This document shows positions 35,747 through 44,712 of a stretch of DNA of 64,000 nucleotides, in pieces. The position numbers and the translations under genes are program-made. Position 1 is the first letter of the stretch, and each line of letters opens with the position of its first letter. Source of the DNA: Azospirillum oryzae (GTDB taxonomy: Bacteria > Pseudomonadota > Alphaproteobacteria > Azospirillales > Azospirillaceae); assembly GCF_900177515.1 (NCBI RefSeq), contig NZ_FXAK01000010.1:62001-126000 (forward strand), in the 5' to 3' direction. The notes beneath the pieces were generated by a model, which had not been told where the DNA came from, did not search any database, and saw only the letters and a list, made by a program, of their open reading frames with translations.

Positions 35747-36019
35747 ATGGGACAGGCGGTCACCGACAACCGCGCCATGAACCGGTTCGAACTGGCGGTC
35801 GGCAGCCAGACGGTTTTCGCCGACTACCGCCGCAACGGCCGGACCCTGGTGATTTCCTATGTCGAGGCCCCGCCCTCGCTGCGCGGCACCGGCGCCGCCG
35901 GCCGCCTGATGGAAGGCGTGGTGGAAACCGCCCGCGCCGAGGGGCTGAAGATCGTCCCGCTCTGCAGCTACGCCGCGACGTGGATCAGGCGCAACCGGCA
36001 CGACGATTTGCTGGCGTGA
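35747..36019 (+). CDS. Small GNAT-like N-acetyltransferase (YjdJ/CG type)
   Basis: This 90-residue protein resembles the short GNAT domain family of E. coli YjdJ type: FADYRRNGRTLVISYVEAPPSLRGTGAAGRLMEGVVETARAEG-like acetyl-CoA loop (RGTGAAG) and a C-terminal IVPLCSYAATWIRRN. The ATG at 35747 is the first suitable start after the pseudouridine synthase gene. The substrate is unknown. Confidence 0.8.
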   Translation: MGQAVTDNRAMNRFELAVGSQTVFADYRRNGRTLVISYVEAPPSLRGTGAAGRLMEGVVETARAEGLKIVPLCSYAATWIRRNRHDDLLA

Positions 36020-36109
36020 GGGGAGGCACATAAGCCGATGGCTCTGCCGGCGACACACGTCGTACGCTCACCCCCACGATAGTCGGAGGGGCCGGGAAAG
36101 GGCGGGCTC

Positions 36110-36604
36110 ATGACACTGGTGAGACAACTCCTGCCAAAAGATTCGGAGGAGTTTCGCTCGCTCCGACTTGAAGCCCTCCAGCGGCATCCCGAGGCGTTTG
36201 GATCGAGCCATGCCGAGGAAGTTGACCGCCCTGTCTCCAGCTTTGCGGATTGGATCACGGGCGGATACATCGTCGGCGGGTTCGTCGACGGACAGCTTGA
36301 TGCCACGGCCGGGCTGTTGACCTCCGCCAAGGCCAAGTCACGCCACAAGGGCATGATTTGGGGCGTCTATGTCCGCGAGAACAGGCGAGGCAGCGGCCTG
36401 GCCGATGCGGTCATGACAACCGTCCTCGCCCATGCCGAGGAACAGGTCGAGCAAGTCCATCTCTCCGTCGCGGCGACGAACAAACGGGCCATCGGCTTTT
36501 ACGAACGATTGGGTTTCAAGCCGTTCGGAACGGAACCGCGGGCGCTGAAAGTGGATGGGATTTATATCGATGAACTTTTGATGGTGAAAATCCTTCGTTG
36601 CTAG
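36110..36604 (+). CDS. GNAT-family N-acetyltransferase
   Basis: This 164-residue GNAT enzyme contains the acetyl-CoA-binding motif VRENRRGSGLADAVMTTVLAHA near residues 87-108 and the C-terminal NKRAIGFYERLGFKPFGTEPRAL. Its GC content is a little lower than its neighbours (about 57-60 % by eye), which may indicate acquisition. Substrate not recognised. It converges on the next GNAT gene with a 6-bp gap. Confidence 0.88.
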   Translation: MTLVRQLLPKDSEEFRSLRLEALQRHPEAFGSSHAEEVDRPVSSFADWITGGYIVGGFVDGQLDATAGLLTSAKAKSRHKGMIWGVYVRENRRGSGLADAVMTTVLAHAEEQVEQVHLSVAATNKRAIGFYERLGFKPFGTEPRALKVDGIYIDELLMVKILRC

Positions 36605-36610
36605 GTCCAC

Positions 36611-37477
36611 TCACCCCAACTCGAAGCTCGTGACCCCGAACAGCCGCCCCAGATCCGTCGCCGGCGCCGGCCCCAGATACATCCGCGCCGTCTCGAACTG
36701 CTGCGTCAGCCCGAACTCCTGCGCCAGCCGCACCGCCTCCCCGTTCGGCTCCGGCACGTCGAGGAACACCGGCCCGGCGCCGGCCGCCCGTGCCAGCGCC
36801 AGCACCAGATCCCGCGCCACCGTCCCATCCGCCGCATAGAGCGGGCCGATCTTGAAGCCGCTGTGGCAGGGCCGGATCACCCCGAAGCCGGTCAGCGCGC
36901 CGTCCCTCACCGCCGCCAGCGCCGTGGCGCCCGGCAGGGCGATCCAGTTGGCGAGGAATCCGGGACGCGGCGCCGGGAAAAGCCCGGCGTCCAAGGCGGC
37001 CAGCCGGTCGAAGGGCACCGTCCGCGCGTCGACCAGAGCGGTCTCGCCCGCCCCGCCGTCCGGCACGCTGCCGCCGAAGCGGATGTTGCGGTGGGACAGG
37101 GCAAAGCCGGATTTGCGGTAGTTCTCCTGCTGGGCGACCACGCCGTCGAGGCCGACGGTGCAGCCCTCCAGATGGCGCAGCCCCGCCTGCCACAGCCGCC
37201 AGCCATAGCCCCGCCCGCGCACCTCCGGCCGCACGATGTAGAAACCGAGAAAGCCGAAATTGCCCGGATAGCGGACCACCGACAGCGAGGCCACCGGCTG
37301 CCCGTCCAGCAGCCCGACCAGAAAGCCCGCCGGGTCGACCGCATGGAAGGCGCTGGCGTCGTGCAGGCCGGGGTTCCATCCCTCCTCCCGCGCCCAGTCC
37401 ACAGCCCGATCGAGGTCGGCCCGGCTCATCACCCGGATCCGATAACCGTCCGTCCCCTGCCCTTCGCTGTGTTCCAT
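36611..37477 (-). CDS. Double-domain GNAT N-acetyltransferase
   Basis: This 288-residue protein has an N-terminal GNAT domain (VRPEVRGRGYGWRLWQAGLRHL near residue 80) and a C-terminal GNAT-like half (IALPGATALAAVRDGALTGFGVIRP). This is the layout of the DUF1248/Acetyltransf_18 proteins. The ATG at 37477 follows GGGAGG by 5 nt and is preferred over an ATG 51 nt upstream. The substrate is unknown. Confidence 0.82.
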   Translation of the reverse strand: MEHSEGQGTDGYRIRVMSRADLDRAVDWAREEGWNPGLHDASAFHAVDPAGFLVGLLDGQPVASLSVVRYPGNFGFLGFYIVRPEVRGRGYGWRLWQAGLRHLEGCTVGLDGVVAQQENYRKSGFALSHRNIRFGGSVPDGGAGETALVDARTVPFDRLAALDAGLFPAPRPGFLANWIALPGATALAAVRDGALTGFGVIRPCHSGFKIGPLYAADGTVARDLVLALARAAGAGPVFLDVPEPNGEAVRLAQEFGLTQQFETARMYLGPAPATDLGRLFGVTSFELG

Positions 37478-37571
37478 CGCCGCCTCCCTCGAACGAAGGG
37501 AACAGAGCGTAACCGTCAGCATCGCCACAAGGCAATCCGGGACACAATATGGGCTGCGGTCGCCACCATCG

Positions 37572-37727
37572 CCCTCTCCCGCCCCGGGAGAGGGAGGGGA
37601 CCCATGCGCAGCATCGGGAGGGTGAGGGGTAATCCAAGCATCCCGAACCGCATCGCTCTGTGCCTAACCCCTCACCCTTCCCACCGCTTTGCGGCGGGCC
37701 CCTTCCCTCTCCCGGGACGGGAGAGGG
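37572..37727. repeat. Palindromic repeat family A, copy 4
   Basis: This 156-bp full copy has terminal arms CCCTCTCCCGCCCCGGGAG and CTCCCGGGACGGGAGAGGG and the usual central CCCGAACCGCAT. It is intergenic, upstream of the O-antigen ligase-like gene. The remaining stretch 37478-37571 shows nothing. Confidence 0.85.
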
Positions 37728-37888
37728 AGCTACATGCGACACGTCCCAACCCCGATTTTCATCCACCTTTTTCTATCCCTCCGCAGCCGTGATAGGAATA
37801 TCATCCCGCCCGTCGCCAGGAGGAAACCGCCATGCCCCACCGGTTGCCGTCCGCCCGATCTGCCCTCCCCACCAACGGCTTCACCCCC

Positions 37889-38027
37889 GATGGAACAGTG
37901 GAACAGCCCCCGGATTCCTGTTTCATGCTGTTCCAAACGTTCCATCCAGCGCCATCCGCCCACCACCCCACGGCCGGATGAAACAATGGAACAGCGCCCG
38001 CAACCCTGTTCCACGCTGTTCCAACCC
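37889..38027. repeat. Cluster of GGAACA/TGTTCC inverted repeats
   Basis: Within about 140 bp the hexamer GGAACA or its complement TGTTCC occurs repeatedly (ATGGAACAGTGGAACAG; GCTGTTCCAAACGTTCCAT; AATGGAACAGCG; CCTGTTCCACGCTGTTCCA), with degenerate forms ATGAAACA and GTTTCAT. Two imperfect palindromes of about 58 and 52 bp can be drawn, separated by about 30 bp. No coding role is likely. It lies 100 bp before the ligase start, so it could be a regulatory array or a repeat family of its own. Confidence 0.65.
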
Positions 38028-38126
38028 CCTAGCCCGGCGCGCCGCCGCCAAGGACCGCGCGCCGTTGCTTTCGCGGCGGGAGTGCGGTTAAGTCCCCGCC
38101 GGTTTCCGCTGATCCGCGTCGAGTTC

Positions 38127-39416
38127 ATGCCCGTCGAGTCCCTGGACGCCACCGCGTCGCGCCCCGCCCCCCCGTCTCTCGCCCCGCCCCCAGCCGGCAG
38201 CGGGATCGACGCCGCGTTGCGGGGGCTGGCCGGGGCCGCCGCCCTGGTGCTGGGGCCATTGGCCGCGCTCGCCCCGCGCGGGCTGCCGGTCTGGGCCATC
38301 CTTGTGCTGCTGCTGTCGCTGACGGGATTGGCCCGGCGCGAGGCCTTCGGGCGCATCCTGCGGCCGACCCCGGCGGTGGCGGCGGTGGGCGCCTTCCTGG
38401 TCCTCGCGCTCGCCTCCTGCCTGTGGAGCCCGTCGGACCGCGCGCTGGAGACGGTGCTGGAGATCGGCTACATCGCGCTCGGCGCGCTGGCCGGCGGCGC
38501 CTGGATCGCCGGGCTGCCGGCGGCCGACGCGCGGCGGCTGGGCGGGCTGTTCCTGGCTGGCGGGCTCGCCGGCGGGCTGCTGTTCGCGGTGGAGGCGGCG
38601 CTGGACTTCCCGCTGAACCGCTGGTGGAACAGCGTCCCCGACGACCAGCTGCCCAACCTGCTGAACGGCAATGTGCCGAAGCGGACGGCGGCGCTGCTCT
38701 GCCTGCTGGTCTGGCCGGCCGCCCTGGCGGTCGACCGCTTCGGGCGGCGGACGCTGGCCCTGCTGGTGCCGGTCGGCTATGCGCTGGCCTGCCTGCCGCT
38801 GACCAGCCGCTCGGCCATGCTGGGCATCGCCGCCGGGCTGGTCACGCTGGCCGCCGCCCGCGCGTCGGCGCGCTGGACCCGCCGGCTGTTCGCCGCCGCG
38901 GTGACCGCCGCCTTCCTGCTGGTGCTGCCCGCCGCCCTGCTGTTCGCCGGTCCGCTCGACCTCGCCCATTCGCCGCTGCTGTTCCGCTCCGCCCAGCACC
39001 GGGTCGAGATCTGGGGCCATGCGGCCGACCGCGCCTTGCGCACCCCGGTGTTCGGCCAGGGGATCGACGCCTCGCGTTCCCTGCCGCCGGAAGGGGCGGT
39101 GTCGGAGTTCTCGCCGATCGGCGACAGCCTGCTGCCGCTGCACCCGCACAACGCCTTCCTCCAGGTCTGGCTGGAGACCGGGGCGGTCGGGGCCGCGTTG
39201 GCGTTGGCCGTCATGCTGCTGCTGCTGGCCGCCACCGCCCGGCTGGACCGCCGCGACCAGCCCTTCGCGCTCGCCCTGTTCGCCACGGCGATGGCGATGG
39301 GCAGCACCGCCTACGGCATCTGGCAGCCCTGGTGGATGGCAGGCTTCCTTTCCGCCGCGCTGATGCTGCGCCTGGCAACCCGTATCGGGGCCCGTATCGG
39401 GGACAAGAATCGATGA
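38127..39416 (+). CDS. O-antigen ligase-like / Wzy_C membrane protein
   Basis: This 429-residue polytopic protein has about ten hydrophobic segments. The large periplasmic loop carries SAQHRVEIWGHAADRA and LLPLHPHNAFLQVWLETGAVG, the Wzy_C/WaaL hallmark with His in HPHN. Such proteins join O-antigen or other glycans to lipid A core or polymerise them. The ATG at 38127 is preferred because the upstream frame runs through repeats. Its stop overlaps the start of a heptosyltransferase-like gene, which supports a role in surface glycan assembly. Confidence 0.82.
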   Translation: MPVESLDATASRPAPPSLAPPPAGSGIDAALRGLAGAAALVLGPLAALAPRGLPVWAILVLLLSLTGLARREAFGRILRPTPAVAAVGAFLVLALASCLWSPSDRALETVLEIGYIALGALAGGAWIAGLPAADARRLGGLFLAGGLAGGLLFAVEAALDFPLNRWWNSVPDDQLPNLLNGNVPKRTAALLCLLVWPAALAVDRFGRRTLALLVPVGYALACLPLTSRSAMLGIAAGLVTLAAARASARWTRRLFAAAVTAAFLLVLPAALLFAGPLDLAHSPLLFRSAQHRVEIWGHAADRALRTPVFGQGIDASRSLPPEGAVSEFSPIGDSLLPLHPHNAFLQVWLETGAVGAALALAVMLLLLAATARLDRRDQPFALALFATAMAMGSTAYGIWQPWWMAGFLSAALMLRLATRIGARIGDKNR

Positions 39417-40351
39417 GCAAGCGCCCGCTCCGCATCCTGGTCATCAAGTTGGGCGCCTTCGGCGACTTCTTCCTGGCCCAGACGACCTTCGCCGCCATCC
39501 GCCGCCACCATGCCGGCGACCGGGTGACCTTGCTGACCCTGCCGTCCCTCGCCCCGCTCGCTCGGATGAGCGGCCTGTTCGACGAGGTGCTGGAGGACCC
39601 GCGCGAGCGTTCGCTGTCGGCCTATCTGGCGGTCCGCCGCGTCTTGCGCGCCCACCGTTTCGACCGCGTCTATGACCTCCAGGCACAGACGCGCACCGAC
39701 CTCTATCATCGGCTGCTGTTCCCCGGCCCCTGGCCGGAATGGTCGGGCACCGCCCATGGCGCCTCCCACCCCGACCGCTATGAAGGCCGGCGCAAGGTGC
39801 CGGTGCGCGACCGCTATGTCCGCCAGCTCGCCCCCTTCGGCATCGTGCCGGACGAGAAGCCCGACCTGTCCTGGCTCGACGCCGACATCTCCAAGTTCGG
39901 ACTGCCGGAGCGCTTCGCCCTGCTGGTCCCCGGCTCCTCCCCCGGACGGCCGGACAAGCGCTGGCCGGTCCGCCGCTATGCCGAGGTGGCGGCGGCACTG
40001 GCCGGGCGCGGCGTCATTCCGGTGGTGATCGGCACGGGCATCGAGAGCGACCTCGCCCGGTCCATCGCGGAGTATTGCCCGCAGGCGGTCGATCTGACCG
40101 ACCGCACCAGCGTGCCGGAATTGGGCGGGCTGGCGCGCCGGGCCTGGGGGGCGGTCGGCAACGACACCGGCCCGACCCACCTGATCGCCGCGGTCGGCTG
40201 CCCCACCGTGGTGGTGTTCTCCGACGCCTCCGACCCGATCCACAGCACCGGCCCGCGCGTGCTGATCCACCACCGCCCCGACTTCGCCGACATCGACAGC
40301 GCCGGCGTGGTCGAGGCGCTGGACCGCGCACGGGAGATGGGAGTCACCTAA
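39413..40351 (+). CDS. Glycosyltransferase family 9 (heptosyltransferase-like)
   Basis: This 312-residue GT-B enzyme starts with the family pattern ILVIKLGAFGDFFLAQTTFAAIR. The donor-binding C-terminal half has LVPGSSPGRPDKRWP and GNDTGPTHLIAAVGCPTVVVFSD. GT9 members add heptose or related sugars to LPS core. It overlaps the ligase stop by ATGA. Its stop also overlaps the stop of the convergent next gene by 4 bp. Confidence 0.9.
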   Translation: MSKRPLRILVIKLGAFGDFFLAQTTFAAIRRHHAGDRVTLLTLPSLAPLARMSGLFDEVLEDPRERSLSAYLAVRRVLRAHRFDRVYDLQAQTRTDLYHRLLFPGPWPEWSGTAHGASHPDRYEGRRKVPVRDRYVRQLAPFGIVPDEKPDLSWLDADISKFGLPERFALLVPGSSPGRPDKRWPVRRYAEVAAALAGRGVIPVVIGTGIESDLARSIAEYCPQAVDLTDRTSVPELGGLARRAWGAVGNDTGPTHLIAAVGCPTVVVFSDASDPIHSTGPRVLIHHRPDFADIDSAGVVEALDRAREMGVT

Positions 40352-41973
40352 CGGCAGAAGGGAAACGGTGCGACCTTGGGCATGTAGATCGGGATCCACT
40401 CGCAATGGGTGACCGGGTTGGGCAGCTTGCGGGTCTCGATGATCGGCCAGGCATGGGCCGCGACCACCACCAGCGCCACTCCTGCCAGGATCCAGCGCCG
40501 CGGCTTCTTGCCGTCCAGCAGCCCCGGCATCCGCGCCAGCACCCAGGCGGCGGACAGGATCGCCAGCGGGTCGGTGTAGGCGGCATAGGCGCGCTGGAAG
40601 CCGCGCAGCGAGAACAGCGCCTCCAGCCCCCAGGCGACCAGCAGCAGGAACAGCGCCTGCACCGCAGCCAGCCTCTCCCCCCGCCGCCACAGCACCACCG
40701 AACCGGCCAGGGCGAACCACTCCACGATGATGGTCTGCGGGATGTTGTCGGGGTGAAGGACGATGGTGCGGATCGCCAGGGTGCGGCCGATCCCGGCGAG
40801 CAGAAGCGCCAGCGTCCCCTGCCCCACCACGTTGCCCTGCCCCTGCAGCTCCGCCCCGTGCCGCCAGGAGGAGAAGACGAACATGTGCTCGACGAAGTTC
40901 GCCACGGCGATCGCGTTCTGCTCGTTCCAGCGGATGTCGAGTGTCAGCAATCCCACAGCCAGCCCCAGCAGCACCGCTGCCGCCCCGGCCACCGCGCGGG
41001 CGACCGGTACCCGGTGCACCACCGCATGGACCAGGATGCCGACCAGAACCCAGCCGGCGACGATGCTCTGATAGCCGCCGCCCGACAGCCCTCCGCCGAC
41101 AGGGGTGTAGGGATAGACCGCCCGTCCCCAGCCGGCCAACCCCGCCTGGATCAGCCCGAAGGCCGGCACCGCCGCCGCGACCGCCAGCAGCCCGGCCACG
41201 GCCGCCACGCCCCAGGTCGATGCGGAAGCGGTCTCCGGCTCCGCCCGTCGCCCGAACAGGATCGCCGCCACCGGCAGCCCCATCGCCAGGAACACCGCCT
41301 GCACCTTGGTCACCATGGCCAGCCCGACCAGCAGCCCGCCCAGCGCCAGTTGCAGCAGCGACGCGCCGCCGCAGCCGCGCCCTTCCGCCGGCCGCACCGC
41401 CCGCAGGACCAGCAGCAGCCCCAGCACGACGAAGCCGGCCGACAGCAGGTCGGTGCGCATCTGCCTCCCCTGCGCGGTCAGCCCAACGCCGAAGGCCAGC
41501 AGCACTCCGGCCAGCAGCGCCACCCGCCGGTCGCCCAGCAGCCCGCGCAGCAGCGTGGCGTAGCTGACGGCGAAGGCGGCGGTCAGCAGGATCGACAGCG
41601 CCCGTCCGGCCTGGACCAGCGACTGCCAGACCGCCTGCGTCGCCGCCACATCGCTGCCCGGCGGCAGGGCCGACAGGCTGGCGACCGGCAGCAGCCCGAC
41701 CGCATGCAGCAGCCGGTACCAGACGTCGATCACCAGGAAATAGCCGTAGCCGGGATGGTCGAAATACTCCTGCGGCAGCCCGTCGCCGAACAGCAGCCCG
41801 TGATAGACCAGCACCAGATCCTGGTCCGAATGGACCCAATAGGGCAGCCGGAATCCGACCAGCAGGACCGACAGCGCCATCGCCGCGGCCAGCCCCAGGC
41901 ACAGCAGCCACCAGGGCGCCGCCGCGACACGGTCGAGCAGGGAGGGACGGGCGACGGAGGGGGCAGGCGTCAT
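40348..41973 (-). CDS. Polytopic membrane protein, probable GT-C-type glycosyltransferase
   Basis: This 541-residue protein has about 11-12 membrane segments. After the first helix comes a loop with acidic residues (FRLPYWVHSDQDLVLVYHGL and EYFDHPGYGYF), reminiscent of the catalytic first loop of PMT/ArnT-like GT-C enzymes, but I cannot place it in a named family. It is convergent with the GT9 gene, and surface glycan genes are next to it. Function remains inferred. Confidence 0.6.
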   Translation of the reverse strand: MTPAPSVARPSLLDRVAAAPWWLLCLGLAAAMALSVLLVGFRLPYWVHSDQDLVLVYHGLLFGDGLPQEYFDHPGYGYFLVIDVWYRLLHAVGLLPVASLSALPPGSDVAATQAVWQSLVQAGRALSILLTAAFAVSYATLLRGLLGDRRVALLAGVLLAFGVGLTAQGRQMRTDLLSAGFVVLGLLLVLRAVRPAEGRGCGGASLLQLALGGLLVGLAMVTKVQAVFLAMGLPVAAILFGRRAEPETASASTWGVAAVAGLLAVAAAVPAFGLIQAGLAGWGRAVYPYTPVGGGLSGGGYQSIVAGWVLVGILVHAVVHRVPVARAVAGAAAVLLGLAVGLLTLDIRWNEQNAIAVANFVEHMFVFSSWRHGAELQGQGNVVGQGTLALLLAGIGRTLAIRTIVLHPDNIPQTIIVEWFALAGSVVLWRRGERLAAVQALFLLLVAWGLEALFSLRGFQRAYAAYTDPLAILSAAWVLARMPGLLDGKKPRRWILAGVALVVVAAHAWPIIETRKLPNPVTHCEWIPIYMPKVAPFPFCR

Positions 41974-42232
41974 GATGTGCTGCGCTCACGGTTCAGGTCG
42001 GCGGGCGCCTTGTGGCATGGAAAACGCCGATTGGGAACCATCTCCCGTTCCCGCCGGGAACCAGTGCGATCCTTGCGGTGTTGCCCTCATGAAACGGCGG
42101 AGTCGGGATTCTCCGTCTCTTTCGTGGTGCCTCTCACGAGTGGCTTTGCAACGTTGGCGGGGCGCTGCCACAAAATACGGTATGGCAGACGCGCCGCGCA
42201 GACAATTGCCGGACAGACACATGGGGGACTCG
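41974..42232. other. Divergent intergenic region
   Basis: About 260 bp with no convincing gene. It should hold the promoters of the membrane glycosyltransferase-like gene and of the DUF2934 gene. No operator was recognised. Confidence 0.45.
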
Positions 42233-42673
42233 ATGGCCGATACCGACGACATCCTGGAGCGTATCCGACGCCGCGCCCACGAGTTGTGGGAGAGCGAGGG
42301 CCGCCCGCACGGCCGCGATTCCGACCATTGGACCCAGGCGGAAGCCGAAATCCGCGGCGCCGGCGCGCTGGAGCCGACCGAAAAGGCCGCCGGATCGCGC
42401 AAGAAGCCCGCCACCTCCAAGGCCGCCGGCAAGAGCACCCGCGCCGCCGCCGAATCCCTGTCCGAGGTCGCGAGCACCCCGGCGGAGGGCACCAAGTCCG
42501 CCCCCGCCAAGCCGGCGAAGGCAAAGCCGGCCGCCCCCAAGGCGAAGGCCGAGGATGCCCCCAAGGCAGCGGCTGGCAAGACCACCGCAAAAGCGACGCC
42601 CGCCAAGACAACCCCCACCAAGACTCCGCGCAGCCCGAAGAAGGACGGCGGCAAGAGCGCATCGGCCGACTGA
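42233..42673 (+). CDS. DUF2934 protein with Lys/Ala/Pro-rich H1-like tail
   Basis: This 146-residue protein has an N-terminal DUF2934 module (DILERIRRRAHELWESEGRP, then HWTQAEAEI). A low-complexity basic tail (residues 55-146) follows, rich in AK, PAK and TPAK units and resembling histone H1-like tails, which may bind nucleic acid. The ATG at 42233 is preceded by GGGGGA at 5 nt; in-frame ATGs lie at 42221 and 42182. Function of the domain is unknown. Confidence 0.75.
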   Translation: MADTDDILERIRRRAHELWESEGRPHGRDSDHWTQAEAEIRGAGALEPTEKAAGSRKKPATSKAAGKSTRAAAESLSEVASTPAEGTKSAPAKPAKAKPAAPKAKAEDAPKAAAGKTTAKATPAKTTPTKTPRSPKKDGGKSASAD

Positions 42674-42754
42674 CGCCACCACCCGCCGGCGGAACCCTGC
42701 GGCCCCGGAGCCGGTTGACAGGTCCAACTTGCAATCTTCTCCGGAGGACCTGTC

Positions 42755-43099
42755 ATGGCCGGCACGCCGTCGATGGACGACTGCATCCGCAACTGCACCG
42801 ACTGCCACACGATCTGCCTGGAAACCGTCGCGCATTGCCTGACCAAGGGCGGTGCGCATGCGGAGGCCGGGCATATCCGCCTGCTGCTGGACTGCGTCGA
42901 CATCTGCCGCACCAGCGCGGATTTCATGATCCGCGGCTCCCGCTTCCATCACCTGACCTGCGGCGCCTGTGCCGAGATCTGTGCGGCCTGTGCCGACGAC
43001 TGCGACCGCATGGCCGACGACGCCATGATGAAGCGGTGCGCCGACATGTGCCGCCGCTGCGCCGAAAGCTGCCGCTCGATGTCGACCATGGCCGCCTGA
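42755..43099 (+). CDS. Cys-rich four-helix-bundle copper-binding protein (Csp-like, DUF326)
   Basis: This 114-residue protein has 16 cysteines arranged mostly as CxxxC/CxxC along predicted helices (DDCIRNCTDCHTICLE, CGACAEICAACADDC, CADMCRRCAESC). This is the pattern of copper-storage protein Csp, in which Cys pairs line a four-helix bundle and hold many Cu(I) ions. No signal peptide is seen, so it would be a cytosolic Csp3-like form. CGGAGG is 8 nt before the ATG, and a TTGACA lies at 42715. No copper exporter gene is adjacent. Confidence 0.88.
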   Translation: MAGTPSMDDCIRNCTDCHTICLETVAHCLTKGGAHAEAGHIRLLLDCVDICRTSADFMIRGSRFHHLTCGACAEICAACADDCDRMADDAMMKRCADMCRRCAESCRSMSTMAA

Positions 43100-43125
43100 T
43101 CCGGCCGTCTGATTGCGGCGGTCCC

Positions 43126-44670
43126 CTACTCCATCACCGCCGCTTCCTCCGGCGCCGGAGCCCCCGCCTTCGGCCGCCGGAGCAGCAGCAGCATCGGGAT
43201 CACCAGCAGCGCGACATACATCATCAGCTTGAAATCGTCGATGTAGGCGATCATCGCCGCCTGCTGCGTGACCTGGGCGTTCAGCGTCGCCAGCGCCTGG
43301 GGCGCCGCGGTGACCTGCTCCGTCATCGCCTGGGAGAACGGCGTCAGGTGCGCGGCCAGGCTGGCATGGTTGACCTGGGTGTTCTGCGACAGCAGCGTCA
43401 TCACCACCGAGATGCCGACGCTGCTGCCCAGGTTGCGGATCAGGCTGAACAGGCTGGCGGCATCGGTGCGCAGCCGCGGCTCCAGCGTGGCGAAGGCGAT
43501 GGTGCTGAGCGGCACGAAGACCAGCCCCAGCCCAAGCCCCTGCACCACGCCGCTGATGATGATCGGGTTGCGGTCCATCACGATGGTGAAGCCGGTCATG
43601 TACCACAGCGACCAGCTGGTCAGCAGCACGCCGGCCAGGATCAGCAGCCGCGCGTCCACCTTGCGCACCAGCCGGCCCACCGCCAGCATCGAGATCATCG
43701 TGCCGACGCCGCGCGGCGCCAGCACCAGCCCCGTGGTGACCGTCGGGTAGCCCAGCAGGTTCTGCAGCATCGGCGGCAGCAGCGCCATGGTCGCCAGCAG
43801 GATCACGCCGATCACAAATATCAGGATCAGGCCGGTGACGAAATTGCGGTCGCGCAGCAGCGCCGGGTCGATGAAGGGCTCGGTCTTCGTGTTGCCGTGG
43901 GCGGTGGCGATGTGGACGGCGAAGATCCAGAAGGCGCAGGCGGCCAGCGCCGTCTCGATCCAGATCTCGGTCGCGCCGAACCAGTCCAGCTGCTCGCCGC
44001 GGTCCAGCAACATCTGGAAGGCGCCGACCGCCAGCCCCAGCATGGCGAAGCCGAAGAAATCGAAGCTGCGCTGCCGGCCCTTGGTCTCGTGCAGGAAGAC
44101 CAGCATGCCGAAGAAGGCGAGCAGCCCCACCGGCAGGTTGATGTAGAAGACCCAGCGCCAGCTGAAGCTGTCGGTCAGCCAGCCGCCCAGCGTCGGCCCG
44201 GCGATGGGCCCGACCATGATGCCGGCGCCCCACAGCGCCATCGCCTGCCCGTGCCGCTCCTTCGGGTTGATGTCCAGCAGCACCGACTGCGACAGCGGCA
44301 CCAGGGCCGCGCCGAAGATGCCCTGCACCAGCCGGAAGGCGACCATCTGCGTCAGGCTGCCGGCCAACCCGCACAGCACCGACGCCGCGGTAAAGCCCGC
44401 CACCGCGATCAGGAACAGCCGCTTGCGCCCGAACCGGTCGGCCATCCAGCCGGTGGCCGGCGTCGCGATGGCCGCGGCGACAATGTAGGAGGTCAGCACC
44501 CAGGTGATGGTGTCCTGCGCCGCCCCCAGGCTGCCCTGCATGCTGGGCAGGGCGACGTTGGCGATGGTGGTGTCCAGCACCTGCATGATGGTGGCGAGCA
44601 TGATCGACACGGTGATCATGCCGCGGTGCTTCACCTCATGCGGGGCGGCAGGGGATTGGCTGGCGGCCAT
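43126..44670 (-). CDS. emrB: DHA2-family multidrug MFS exporter, EmrB-like
   Basis: This 514-residue inner-membrane antiporter has 14 predicted helices. Characteristic motifs are LDTTIANVALPSMQGSLG in helix 1 and GWMADRFGRKRLFLI between helices 2 and 3. It works with the EmrA adaptor encoded 42 bp upstream, and an outer membrane channel from elsewhere. Expression is likely controlled by the MarR protein of the same operon. Confidence 0.93.
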   Translation of the reverse strand: MAASQSPAAPHEVKHRGMITVSIMLATIMQVLDTTIANVALPSMQGSLGAAQDTITWVLTSYIVAAAIATPATGWMADRFGRKRLFLIAVAGFTAASVLCGLAGSLTQMVAFRLVQGIFGAALVPLSQSVLLDINPKERHGQAMALWGAGIMVGPIAGPTLGGWLTDSFSWRWVFYINLPVGLLAFFGMLVFLHETKGRQRSFDFFGFAMLGLAVGAFQMLLDRGEQLDWFGATEIWIETALAACAFWIFAVHIATAHGNTKTEPFIDPALLRDRNFVTGLILIFVIGVILLATMALLPPMLQNLLGYPTVTTGLVLAPRGVGTMISMLAVGRLVRKVDARLLILAGVLLTSWSLWYMTGFTIVMDRNPIIISGVVQGLGLGLVFVPLSTIAFATLEPRLRTDAASLFSLIRNLGSSVGISVVMTLLSQNTQVNHASLAAHLTPFSQAMTEQVTAAPQALATLNAQVTQQAAMIAYIDDFKLMMYVALLVIPMLLLLRRPKAGAPAPEEAAVME

Positions 44671-44712
44671 GGCATGCCTGCGGATGATTGTCGGTTGGTG
44701 GGGGCGAAGGCC

